Origin: JAIOPA01 sp964655175
GTDB lineage: Bacteria; Eisenbacteria; RBG-16-71-46
Direction of reading: 5' to 3'
Length of the DNA: 64,000 bases
Assembly (NCBI GenBank): GCA_964655175.1
Contig: CAZZLY010000002.1
Span: 1 to 64,000, forward strand
Shown here: positions 17,298 through 25,042 of the stretch, piece after piece
Layout of the letters: the number at the start of each line of letters is the position of its first letter
Numbering within the stretch: position 1 is the stretch's first letter
Program-made: the position numbers and the translations under genes
The notes under the pieces: model-generated
Seen by the model: the letters and a program-made list of their open reading frames with translations, nothing else
Databases searched by the model: none
Told to the model about the DNA's origin: nothing

Positions 17298-17478
17298 GTG
17301 GGCTTCCTCGGGATCGGGTTCCACGTCGCGACGGCCGCGCGGTCGGCTCGGCGGCCCCGGGCGGACCCGGGCGGGCGGACTATAGCGCAGTCGGCCCGTC
17401 GCGGGCAGGGGTGTCGCCACGGGCCTCCCGACGCGGCCGTGGACGCTGGCGCGGGTGCCGCGTACATTCGGCCGTGCC

Positions 17479-18477
17479 ATGACCACCCGCGCTCCGCTCA
17501 TCGACGGCCACGGCCGCACCGTCCGCGACCTGCGTCTCTCGGTCACCGACCGCTGCAACCTGCGGTGCGTCTACTGCATGCCCGCCGAGGGCATGCCGTG
17601 GCTGCCCAAGGACCACCTCCTCACCTACGAGGAGCTGGCGCGGCTGGCGCGGGTGTGCGTGGAATGCGGCGTGACCGGCATCCGGCTGACCGGCGGCGAG
17701 CCCACCGTGCGCGCCGACCTGCCGGTCCTCGTGCGACTGCTCGCCGAGCTCGCCCCCGACCTCGATCTGGCGCTCACGACCAACGGTCTCAAGCTGCCCG
17801 AGATGTCGGTGGCGCTGCGCGACGCCGGGCTGCGGCGGCTCAACGTCTCGCTCGACACGCTGCAGCGCGAGCGCTTCAAGGTGCTCGCGCGACGCGACCG
17901 TCTCGACGACGTGCTGCGCGGACTGACGGCGGCGCGCGCGGCCGGCTTCACGCCCATCAAGGTGAACGCGGTCCTCATGCGCGGGCACAACGACGACGAG
18001 ATCGTGCCGTTGGCGCGCTGGGCGCGCGACGAGGGCTTCGAGCTGCGCTTCATCGAGTGGATGCCGCTCGACTTCGAGCGCCGCTGGGACCTCGCCGCAC
18101 TCGTGCCCTCGGACGAGGTCATCGCGCGATTGGGCGAGGCGTTCCCGCTCGAGCCCGAACCGAACGACGATCCGAGCGCACCCGCACGCACGTTCCGTTA
18201 CCGCGACGGGGGCGGCCGCGTCGGGGTCATCGCGTCGGTGACGCGGCCGTTCTGCGGCACGTGCGATCGCATCCGGCTGACCGCCGACGGTCAGGTGCGC
18301 ACCTGCCTGTTCGCCACCACCGAGTACGACGTGCGCCGCGTGCTGCGTTCCGACCCGTCGGACGACGCGGTCGAGGCGTTGCTGCGTGCGGCCGTGCTGC
18401 GCAAGGCGCCGGGGCACCTCATCGCGCAGCCGGGATTCGTGCAGCCCGAACGCGGCATGAGCGCGATCGGCGGCTGA
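17479..18477 (+). CDS. moaA: GTP 3',8-cyclase MoaA (molybdenum cofactor synthesis)
   Basis: A 332-residue radical-SAM enzyme catalysing the first step of molybdopterin synthesis, GTP to 3',8-cyclo-7,8-dihydro-GTP. The N-terminal cluster motif C-X3-C-X2-C is at Cys26, 30, 33 (DRCNLRCVYCMP), followed by GIRLTGGEPTVR. The C-terminal GTP-binding cluster shows FCGTCDRIRLTADGQVRTC. The C-terminal Gly-Gly essential for activity is present (SAIGG). No Shine-Dalgarno precedes the ATG at 17479; a TACATT box ends 10 bases upstream, so a leaderless mRNA is possible. A GTG 24 bases earlier is an alternative. No other mo- genes are nearby. Confidence 0.95.
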   Translation: MTTRAPLIDGHGRTVRDLRLSVTDRCNLRCVYCMPAEGMPWLPKDHLLTYEELARLARVCVECGVTGIRLTGGEPTVRADLPVLVRLLAELAPDLDLALTTNGLKLPEMSVALRDAGLRRLNVSLDTLQRERFKVLARRDRLDDVLRGLTAARAAGFTPIKVNAVLMRGHNDDEIVPLARWARDEGFELRFIEWMPLDFERRWDLAALVPSDEVIARLGEAFPLEPEPNDDPSAPARTFRYRDGGGRVGVIASVTRPFCGTCDRIRLTADGQVRTCLFATTEYDVRRVLRSDPSDDAVEALLRAAVLRKAPGHLIAQPGFVQPERGMSAIGG

Positions 18478-18490
18478 CCCCGCACCCACG

Positions 18491-18534
18491 ATGCACGACG
18501 GGCGCGCCCCGCGAGGGACGCGCCCGTCGTGCAT
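18491..18534. terminator. Bidirectional terminator between moaA and marR-type gene
   Basis: A perfect 16-bp stem ATGCACGACGGGCGCG with a 12-base loop sits between the two convergent stop codons. Confidence 0.7.
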
Positions 18535-18552
18535 TCGAGGGATCCGAACGAC

Positions 18553-19017
18553 TCAGTCGCTGGCGTAGATGCGCTCGAGCAGTTCGGTGAGCGTGCGCGC
18601 CTCGGACTCGGTCATGCGCGAGGCGAGCACCTCGTTGAAGCGCTGCACGCGCGGATGCAGTTCCTGCACGAGCGCGTGACCCTGATCGGTGATGCGCGCG
18701 AGCGACTGCCGGTGATCCTGCACGCCCTTCGTGCGCTCGACGAGCCCCATGCGCACCAGCCGGTCGATCATGCGCGTCAGGTCCGGCGCACGGCGGACCA
18801 TGCGGCGCGCGATCTCGCCGCGCGCGTGCGCGCCCGGACGCACGCCGTCCAGGATGCGCAGCACGTTGTACTGCTGCTGCGTGATCCCCGAGCCCGCGAA
18901 GATCGTGTCGAGATGGGAATCGATCGCGGCGTTGGCGAGCATCACCGCCAGCAGGGCCTCGTGGTGCGGGCCCTCGAAGCGGTTCTGCAGCAGACGACGG
19001 CTGAGGAGTTCGCTCAT
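18553..19017 (-). CDS. MarR family transcriptional regulator
   Basis: A 154-residue winged-helix regulator. The DNA-binding region shows the MarR pattern: ITQQQYNVLRILDGVRPGAH, GEIARRMVRRAPDLTRMIDRL recognition helix, then MGLVERTKGVQDHRQSLARI wing with the conserved D-x-R. N- and C-terminal helices form the dimer interface. The ATG at 19017 with AGGAG-like sequence is chosen over the longer open frame (to 19167), whose N-terminus is Arg-rich filler. It lies downstream of murB on the same strand with about 200 bases between, including a hairpin, so it probably has its own promoter. The target is unknown. Confidence 0.9.
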   Translation of the reverse strand: MSELLSRRLLQNRFEGPHHEALLAVMLANAAIDSHLDTIFAGSGITQQQYNVLRILDGVRPGAHARGEIARRMVRRAPDLTRMIDRLVRMGLVERTKGVQDHRQSLARITDQGHALVQELHPRVQRFNEVLASRMTESEARTLTELLERIYASD

Positions 19018-19191
19018 GGGTCGGATACTGGACCGGCTCGGGCGGCGAAGCAATGCCACCAGCGAACCACGGCAGATTCTTCCGCTGGCCCCGTTCGGCC
19101 CCGGCGCCCGGCCGTTCGACCGGCGTGCACAGCCCCGGGAACGGGTCCTGCGACCCCGGGGCAACAACCCAGCGCCCGGGAACGCACGCGA

Positions 19192-19216
19192 GCGCCCGCC
19201 ATGCCCCGGCGGGCGC
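19192..19216 (-). terminator. Hairpin after murB
   Basis: GCGCCCGCC / GGCGGGCGC, 9-bp stem and 7-base loop, starts 3 bases after the murB stop on the minus strand. Confidence 0.55.
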
Positions 19217-19219
19217 CGA

Positions 19220-20218
19220 TCAGTCGATCGCGGCGGCCGCCGCGGTCACGTCGGGGCGCGCACCGAGGAACATGACCTCCTCCTCGAGTTCGACCCCGAA
19301 CCGTCGCCGCACGCGCGCCTTCATGACCTCGGCCAACGTGAGCACGTCGGCGGCGGTGGCCTGACCGGCGTTCACGAGGATGTTGGCGTGCCGCGCGAAC
19401 ACCGCGGCGTCACCGACGCGCAGCCCGCGGCACTCGCACAGGTCGAGCAGCGCTCCGGCCGGCACGCGCTGCGTACCCGGCGAGTGCGGCAGCCCGGGCG
19501 CCTGGAAGCCCGGCGGCAGGTTCTTGAAGTACGAGCCCGCGGTGGGCTCGATGCGCCACTGCGGATGCTTGGTGCGGCGGATCTCGAGCTTCTCCTCGAT
19601 CTCGGCGGTGATCGCCTCGCTCGTGCCGCGCTCGAGTCGCAGCACGCACGACAGCAGCGCGCGCGGCTCGCGCTTGAGCCGCGAGTCGCGGTAGCCGAAC
19701 GTGAACCACGCACCGGGCTGCGTCTCGACCTGCGCCCCGTCGAGCGTGGCGACGCTGCATTCGACGACGCGCGAACCGATGTCGTGTCCATAGCAGCCCG
19801 CGTTGCCGTAGATGGCACCGCCCACGGAGCCCGGGATGCCGGCCGCGTACGCGAACCCGGCCAGGCCCTGCGTCGCGGTGCGCTGGATGAACGTGAGGTA
19901 GTCGGCACCGCAACCCACGCGTGCGAACGTGCCGTCGAACACGACGTCGTCGATCGCGTTGCGCACCACGAGGCCGCGGAAGCCCTCGTCCGAGACCAGC
20001 AGATTGCTGCCGCCGCCGAGCAGGAAGCACGGCAGGCCCAGCTCGTGCGCCACGCGCAGCGAGGCCACCAACTGCTCGCTCGTGCGCGCGGCCACGAACC
20101 AGTCGGCCGGCCCACCGATGCGGAAGCTGGTGTGGTGCTTGAGCGGTTCCTGCTCGCGCAGGCCCTCGCCGATCGCGGCGCGCAGTCGCTCACCGATGCC
20201 CGGAGTGCGGAGTCCCAT
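19220..20218 (-). CDS. murB: UDP-N-acetylenolpyruvoylglucosamine reductase MurB
   Basis: A 332-residue FAD enzyme of peptidoglycan synthesis, reducing the enolpyruvyl group with NADPH to give UDP-MurNAc. It has the FAD-binding segment FLLGGGSNLLVSDEGF, the motif AGIPGSVGGAIYGNAGCYG, the catalytic serine in AGSYFKNLPPG (usually xSxFKNP) and a C-terminal substrate-binding domain with AVFARHANILVNAGQATA. The ATG at 20218 lacks a clear Shine-Dalgarno; TTGACC-N17-CAACCT lies just upstream, hinting at a promoter giving little or no leader. No other mur genes are nearby, so it is outside the usual dcw cluster. Confidence 0.94.
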   Translation of the reverse strand: MGLRTPGIGERLRAAIGEGLREQEPLKHHTSFRIGGPADWFVAARTSEQLVASLRVAHELGLPCFLLGGGSNLLVSDEGFRGLVVRNAIDDVVFDGTFARVGCGADYLTFIQRTATQGLAGFAYAAGIPGSVGGAIYGNAGCYGHDIGSRVVECSVATLDGAQVETQPGAWFTFGYRDSRLKREPRALLSCVLRLERGTSEAITAEIEEKLEIRRTKHPQWRIEPTAGSYFKNLPPGFQAPGLPHSPGTQRVPAGALLDLCECRGLRVGDAAVFARHANILVNAGQATAADVLTLAEVMKARVRRRFGVELEEEVMFLGARPDVTAAAAAID

Positions 20219-20391
20219 GACCCGCAGGTTGCCCGTGGTGGCAACAGGGGTCAACCGTGTGAAGCGGGCCTCGCGTGCACCCCCGATCGCCCCGGACCGG
20301 GTCGAACGCCCTTCCCCGACGGTCCCCGCGCACGCTAGGCTGGCGGGTACGGAACGTCCGTTGACGTTGGCGCACCGACCCGGGAGACCCC

Positions 20392-20610
20392 ATGCCGATC
20401 GAGATCAAGTACTGCACCGCTTGAAACTATCTTCCCCACGCTGCCAGGTTGGCGGCGTCGATCGAACGACAGCGCGGCCTCGTGGCCACGCTCGTTCCCG
20501 GTGGTGGTGGTGAGTTCGAGGTGACCATCGACGGCACGCTCGTGTTCTCCAAGCGACGCGAGCATCGCTTCCCCGACGAGGCCGAGATCCTGGCGCACCT
20601 GCCCGCCTGA
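20392..20610 (+). CDS. SelW/Rdx family selenoprotein with in-frame UGA (Sec11)
   Basis: Read with the TGA at 20422-20424 as selenocysteine, this gives a complete 72-residue thioredoxin-fold Rdx protein. It begins MPIEIKYCTAU, so the redox motif is Cys8-x-x-Sec11, followed by NYLPHAARLAASI and the family core EFEVTIDGTLVFSK, then RFPDEAEILAHL. The start has GGGAGA 4-5 bases upstream. A hairpin resembling a bacterial SECIS follows the UGA at a suitable distance (listed separately). Five of the nine codons after the UGA (TAT, CTT, GCT, AGG, TTG) are rare here, as expected if RNA structure constrains them. Automatic callers would miss the gene. Function is probably thiol redox. A TGC-to-TGA sequencing error in a CxxC homologue is the main alternative. 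Confidence 0.88.
20438..20458 (+). promoter_or_regulatory. Candidate bacterial SECIS hairpin
   Basis: ACGCTGCC (20438-20445) pairs with GGCGGCGT (20451-20458), with one G-U pair, leaving the apical loop AGGTT. Bacterial SECIS elements lie within the coding sequence right after the UGA and expose a GGU-type apical loop for SelB; the fdhF element has a loop starting AGGU. Here the loop GG lies 23-24 bases after the UGA, within the usual spacing. Confidence 0.75.
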
Positions 20611-20631
20611 CCCACGACGTGTGACGCCGCT

Positions 20632-20658
20632 CGCGCGCGGGGACGACTCCCGCGCGCG
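20632..20658. terminator. Bidirectional terminator hairpin after the selenoprotein gene
   Basis: CGCGCGCGGGGA pairs with TCCCGCGCGCG with a single bulged G and a 4-base loop. It lies between the convergent SelW-like gene and the small B3-like protein gene. Confidence 0.55.
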
Positions 20659-20662
20659 GGCC

Positions 20663-21031
20663 TCACGCGATGGCGCCGCCGCCCTTCTCGAGACGCAACG
20701 CGAAGCGGCGGTCCCCGAGCCGCTCGAACACGATCGCGTCACCGGGCTCGAGCCCGGCCTCGCGGCACCAGCGCATCATGCCCGGCTGCTGCGGTGACCT
20801 CGGCCGGAACACCCACGTGCCGTACTGCAGGTCGGTCTCGAACGACCAACCGCGATCGGTCTCGATCGTGATCGGCCGGACCTCGTAGGGCCGCGGCGGA
20901 TCCTTGGGCCCGCGCGGGCCCAACGCATCGGGCGGGAAGAACTCGAGCACGTCCCACAGCGGCACGTTGCGCTGCGTGAACGTCCACACGTCCTCGCTCG
21001 TCCGCACGGGGATGCGCGCGACGTCAGCCAC
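20663..21031 (-). CDS. Hypothetical protein, C-terminus resembling a B3/EcoRII-N barrel
   Basis: A 122-residue soluble protein from a GTG start. The C-terminal half, WCREAGLEPGDAIVFERLG followed by RRFALRLEKGGG, resembles the 'LGLxxGDxVxFxxxxxxxxxL' end of B3/EcoRII-N DNA-binding pseudobarrels. The N-terminal half is aromatic-rich (VWTFTQRNVPLWDVLEFFPP) and unfamiliar. It begins 27 bases after the S9 peptidase stop on the same strand, so the two may share a transcript. The fold resemblance is a visual impression only; function is unknown. Confidence 0.6.
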   Translation of the reverse strand: MADVARIPVRTSEDVWTFTQRNVPLWDVLEFFPPDALGPRGPKDPPRPYEVRPITIETDRGWSFETDLQYGTWVFRPRSPQQPGMMRWCREAGLEPGDAIVFERLGDRRFALRLEKGGGAIA

Positions 21032-21058
21032 GCGACGCCCCCACCCGCGTCATTCGGC

Positions 21059-23302
21059 TCACGGCTGCGGCGGCGCCGCGTCGCCGATGCCGCCCAGCGT
21101 GCGCTGGAAGAACTCGAGCGCGCGCGTGTACACCTGCCGCACCTGCTCGGGCGCGCTCACGACGTGCGTCTGCCCGGGCAGCGGCAGGAACGTCCACGGC
21201 CGATTGGCCCGGTTGAGCGCATCGGCCAGCTTGAGGCTGTGCACGAAGTACACGTTGTCGTCCGCCGTGCCGTGGATCACGAGCAGCGGCCGCTCCAGCC
21301 CGGCCGCCTTGAGCAGCACCGAACTGCGCGTGTAGGCAGCCGAGTCCTGCGGCGGCACGCCCAGGTAGCGCTCGGTGTAGAACGTGTCGTAGTCGTGCCA
21401 GTCCACGACCGGCGCACCCGCGACCGCCGCGCGGTACACGTCGGGTGCGTGCAGCACCGACTGCGCCGCGTAGTAACCGCCGAAGCTCCAGCCGAACGCG
21501 CCCACGCGGGTCGCGTCCATCTCGGGGTGGCGCGCCGCGAGTTCGCGCAGCGCGGTGCGATGGTCCTCGATCGCCGGGCCGATGAAGTCGCCGCGGATCG
21601 CGCGCTCGAACGTCCGCCCGCGCCCGGGCGTGCCGCGCCCGTCCACCGTGACCACGATGAAGCCCTGATCGGCCAACCACTGCTCGAGCAGATAGCGTCG
21701 CGAACCCAGCATCACGCGCTGGCTGTGCGGGCCCGCGTAGGCCCAATCGATCACCGGGTAGCGCTGCCCGGGCTTGAAGTCGCGCGGCCGGATGACGAAC
21801 GCGCGCAGCGAGTCGGGGCCGACCTGGGTCCATTCCACGACGGGCTCGGCCCCCGGCGACTCGGCCACCGAGCGCAGTTCGCCGAGCCACTTGCCGGCCG
21901 GGTTCTCAACGCGCCAGCGCGTCACGCCCTGCACGGGCGTCACCGTGCGCACGCGCAGCGCGCCACCCGGGGCGAACACCACGCCCTCCTGCCCCGGCGT
22001 CTCGTCCACGCGCCGCGCGCCCCACGGCTTCTTGAGGTCCACCGCCCACAGGTGCGTCTCGGTGGGTTCGTCGCTCGCCAGCACCCACGCGGTCGCGCGC
22101 GCCTCGTCCACCGCCACCAACTCGCGCACGCGCAGTCCCGGCGGCGTGAGCCGGCGGCTGGTCGCATCGGCCGACTGCAGTTCGAGCCACGGGCCCGAGT
22201 CGTCGCGTTCGGCGAGCCACAGGAACGACCGCCCGTCGGCGAGCCACGCGGGCGCGCCGCTGGGCAGGTTGATCCACGCCGCGTCGCGCTCACCCAGCAA
22301 CGGCGCGGTGGTCCCCGTGACCGGGTCCACGCGCAACAGCGTCGCCTGCTGCTGGCGACGATCCATCACGTAGATCGTGAGCGGGCCCGCCTTGGGCCAC
22401 ACGACGCGGCACAGGTACGGCCACGCCTCGCGATCCCACTGCACCGGGATCGGCGCGCCGCCCGCGAGCGGATGGATCGCCAGTCGGACGTCGTCGTTGC
22501 GCTTCCCCGGGCGCGGGTACGGGTTGGCCTCGGGCGCCTGCGTGGGATTGGCCGGATCCATGATGCGCAGCCGCTCGACGCCCGTGTGATCGGTGCGCTG
22601 CACCACGAGCGCCTGACCATCGGGCGACCACCAGTGGCCGTCGAAGCGGTCCATCTCCTCCTGTGCCACGAACTCGGCCAGGCCGTAGCTCACCTCGCTG
22701 CTCTCGGGCGCGGCGATGACGCGCTCGAGGCCGCTCGCGACGTCGGCGACGCACAGCGCGCCCGCGCGCACGAGCGCGATGCGCGTGCCGTCCGGCGACA
22801 GATGCGCGGCGTCCGCGGGCGCCGCACCGAGCGGCGCGGGCACCTCGTGCACGACGTAGCCCGGACGCTCGACCACGAACAGTCGGCCCGAGTAGGGCAC
22901 CAGCAGTCGTCGGCCGTCCTGCGACAGCTCGAACGACGACAGGCCGCGCGCGGTCATGCGCAGTCGTTCGCGACGCGCGCGCTCCTCGGGGCTCAGGGAT
23001 TCCTGCCCACCGCCCAGCAATCGTGCGCCGGTGAGCACCTCGCGCTCCTCCCCGGTGCGCGGGTCGAACGACCACAGCGACTGCGTGCGATCGCGCGCGC
23101 CCGAGCGCAGGAACAGCACCTCGCTCCCGTCGCGCGGGATGCGCACCGAGGCGGGCTGACCCGAACGGAAGCCGCGCGTGAGCGCGTAGCGTTCGAGGAA
23201 CGCGAGGTCGGGGGCCGCGGCGTGCGCGACCGAGGCGAGCGTGACGAGTGCGACGAGACGACAGGCGAGCGCGAGGACGCGCGACGGCACGAGGGTCTTC
23301 AT
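21059..23302 (-). CDS. Exported S9 family prolyl oligopeptidase (DPP-IV type)
   Basis: A 747-residue protein with a signal peptide (ALACRLVALVTLASVAHA). It has an N-terminal beta-propeller with the DPP-IV Glu-Glu motif that binds the substrate N-terminus (EFVAQEEMDRFDGHWWSPDG), and a C-terminal alpha/beta-hydrolase domain. The catalytic triad is visible: Ser606 in GWSFGGYYA, the Asp pair 681/682 in HGTADDNVYF, and His713 in PGQTHVV. It should release N-terminal X-Pro or X-Ala dipeptides in the periplasm. This fits the many peptide transporters (POT, OPT) and PepT elsewhere in the window. Confidence 0.94.
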   Translation of the reverse strand: MKTLVPSRVLALACRLVALVTLASVAHAAAPDLAFLERYALTRGFRSGQPASVRIPRDGSEVLFLRSGARDRTQSLWSFDPRTGEEREVLTGARLLGGGQESLSPEERARRERLRMTARGLSSFELSQDGRRLLVPYSGRLFVVERPGYVVHEVPAPLGAAPADAAHLSPDGTRIALVRAGALCVADVASGLERVIAAPESSEVSYGLAEFVAQEEMDRFDGHWWSPDGQALVVQRTDHTGVERLRIMDPANPTQAPEANPYPRPGKRNDDVRLAIHPLAGGAPIPVQWDREAWPYLCRVVWPKAGPLTIYVMDRRQQQATLLRVDPVTGTTAPLLGERDAAWINLPSGAPAWLADGRSFLWLAERDDSGPWLELQSADATSRRLTPPGLRVRELVAVDEARATAWVLASDEPTETHLWAVDLKKPWGARRVDETPGQEGVVFAPGGALRVRTVTPVQGVTRWRVENPAGKWLGELRSVAESPGAEPVVEWTQVGPDSLRAFVIRPRDFKPGQRYPVIDWAYAGPHSQRVMLGSRRYLLEQWLADQGFIVVTVDGRGTPGRGRTFERAIRGDFIGPAIEDHRTALRELAARHPEMDATRVGAFGWSFGGYYAAQSVLHAPDVYRAAVAGAPVVDWHDYDTFYTERYLGVPPQDSAAYTRSSVLLKAAGLERPLLVIHGTADDNVYFVHSLKLADALNRANRPWTFLPLPGQTHVVSAPEQVRQVYTRALEFFQRTLGGIGDAAPPQP

Positions 23303-23371
23303 GGTGCGGCAGTCTAGCCGCCCGGGGCGGCGCGCGTCAGCCCCGGCGTGACCGCGCGTGCGGGGCGGGTC

Positions 23372-23992
23372 TCAGCCCTCGAGCTCGCCGGTGGCGCGGG
23401 ACACCTTGGGTCGCACCACCTTCACGACCTCGCCGAGCGGCGCGTAGAACTCGCCCCCCAGGCGTCCGACCGCGTCGAGCAGACCGGGCTCGATGCGGCC
23501 CTCGCGGACCACCGATTCGTCCACGTGCACGAGCACGACCTCGCCCACCACCAGGAAGCAGTTGCCGAGCGGGATCTCGCGATGCAGGCGGCATTCGAGC
23601 TGCAACGGCGACTCGGCCACCGCGGGCGGCCTCACCTTGAGACTCGGACGCGGCGTGAGCTGCGCGGGCTCGAACTCGCTCACCGTGCGCGGCCAGTCGC
23701 CGGCGGTGCGCACCATGGGTTCCATGATCGCGCGATTCACGACGTTGACCACGAACTCGCCCGTCTCGCGGATGTTGCGCAGCGTGTCCTTGGGATCGTC
23801 ACCGCGATCGTTGATCGAGATCCCGATGAGCGGCGGCGCACTGGCGAGCGCCGTGAAGTACGAGAACGGCGCCAGGTTCACCGCACCGGTGGCGGACACG
23901 GTGGACACGAAGGCGATCGGACGCGGCACCACCGCGGAGATGAGCACGCGGTAGACGTCGTTGGGCGGCAGTTCGGCGGGGTCGAGGATCAT
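23372..23992 (-). CDS. Flavin reductase-like FMN-binding protein (DIM6/NTAB family)
   Basis: A 206-residue protein with the split-barrel flavin-reductase-like fold. It shows PRPIAFVSTVSATGAVNLAPFSYF near the N-terminus, the typical FMN-binding start, then DTLRNIRETGEFVVNVV, ESPLQLECRLHREIPLG and VVGEVVLVHVDE. The family includes NAD(P)H:flavin oxidoreductases and related FMN proteins. No partner monooxygenase lies adjacent. The neighbouring minus-strand genes (peptidase, methyltransferase) give no pathway clue. Confidence 0.9.
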   Translation of the reverse strand: MILDPAELPPNDVYRVLISAVVPRPIAFVSTVSATGAVNLAPFSYFTALASAPPLIGISINDRGDDPKDTLRNIRETGEFVVNVVNRAIMEPMVRTAGDWPRTVSEFEPAQLTPRPSLKVRPPAVAESPLQLECRLHREIPLGNCFLVVGEVVLVHVDESVVREGRIEPGLLDAVGRLGGEFYAPLGEVVKVVRPKVSRATGELEG

Positions 23993-24034
23993 GGCGTCAC
24001 GCTACGGCGCGCGCGCGTCGCGGGCAACCGCGCG

Positions 24035-24826
24035 TCAGAAGTCCACGTGGTGATCGTAGCGGCGCGCGTCGTCCGCGGTCTTGCGCAGCACCACGCACGG
24101 CCCGCCGAGCCCGAGGCGGGCGTCGAGACCGCGCCATTCGGGCGAGAACACGCCCTCGACGACGCGGCCCACGCCCGGCAGTCGCGCGGCCGCGCCGAGC
24201 ACACCGCCCGCGACCCCCTTGACCGCCTCGTAGCCGCGCCGCGCGACGCTCCAGCGTTCGCGCCGCGGCGGCATGGCCGCGTGCAGCGTGTAGGCGCGAT
24301 TGGTCGCGACGTAGCGCACCGCCCGCCGCACGCTGGGCCAGTCGGCGTCGTCGAACGCCACGAGCCCGCCCACGTCGAGCAGCCGATCGATGAGGAAGAA
24401 ATCCACGAACGCGTAATCGAACGTGTGGAAGCCGTCGATGAACGCGAACTGGATGCGCTGGCCCTCGTCCTCGAGTCGCGCGAGCGCGCGGTGCGACGGC
24501 AGCTCCATGAAGCGCACGCGCGGCGCGAACCCGGCGCGCTGCAGATGATCCAGGCCGATGCCGCCCCACAGGGGCTCGGCGTTCTGGCGCGGGTCGATCA
24601 CGATGTGCCGCGCGTTCGGCACGCCGGTGGTGGCCTCGCAGATCGCCAGTGCGCTGCAGCCCATCGCCAGACCCACCTCGAGCGTGGTCGTGGGGCGCGC
24701 CTCGCGCACGACGCGCTCCAGGAACTCGGCCTCGTCGGCGAGCACGTGCGACTGCAACGGCAGCGTGCGGCCGTCGGGGGCGTGCACCTGACCGGTGCGC
24801 AGGATCTCGGCGAGCAGGGCGTTCAT
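24035..24826 (-). CDS. Class I SAM-dependent methyltransferase (Methyltransf_24-like)
   Basis: A 263-residue protein with a Rossmann-type SAM-binding core: TTTLEVGLAMGCSALAICEA forms motif I, RHIVIDPRQN the acidic end of strand 2, and IQFAFIDGFHTFDYAFVDF the motif with the metal/substrate-facing Asp. Then VGGLVAFDDADWPSV follows, as in O-methyltransferase or Methyltransf_24 proteins that modify sugars or small molecules. The C-terminal about 80 residues are a less typical extension. It is 42 bases from the flavin reductase-like gene, possibly one operon. The substrate is unknown. Confidence 0.86.
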   Translation of the reverse strand: MNALLAEILRTGQVHAPDGRTLPLQSHVLADEAEFLERVVREARPTTTLEVGLAMGCSALAICEATTGVPNARHIVIDPRQNAEPLWGGIGLDHLQRAGFAPRVRFMELPSHRALARLEDEGQRIQFAFIDGFHTFDYAFVDFFLIDRLLDVGGLVAFDDADWPSVRRAVRYVATNRAYTLHAAMPPRRERWSVARRGYEAVKGVAGGVLGAAARLPGVGRVVEGVFSPEWRGLDARLGLGGPCVVLRKTADDARRYDHHVDF

Positions 24827-24914
24827 GACCGCGCCACCGTAACCGAGAATCGCCCCGTGCGGCAGGGCGCCCCGGCGCGCATCGGGCCGGTGGGCACCCC
24901 CGCACGGGTTCGGC

Positions 24915-24920
24915 TATCAT
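24915..24920 (+). promoter_or_regulatory. Candidate -10 box (TATCAT) upstream of ychF
   Basis: TATCAT in the context GGC-TATCAT-GCCG, about 120 bases before the ychF start, resembles -10-like boxes before other genes here. No convincing -35 box is seen. The gap 24827-25042 otherwise contains no gene. Confidence 0.35.
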
Positions 24921-25042
24921 GCCGCCTTCGCACGCACCTCCCCGGTCGGTCCGGGCGCGTCGCGCCCCGCGCGGGTGCCGCCCCGAGCCCTGCCACCGCC
25001 CCGTCCCGCGGGCGGCCCCCACCTCCACGAGAGCCCGTCACC

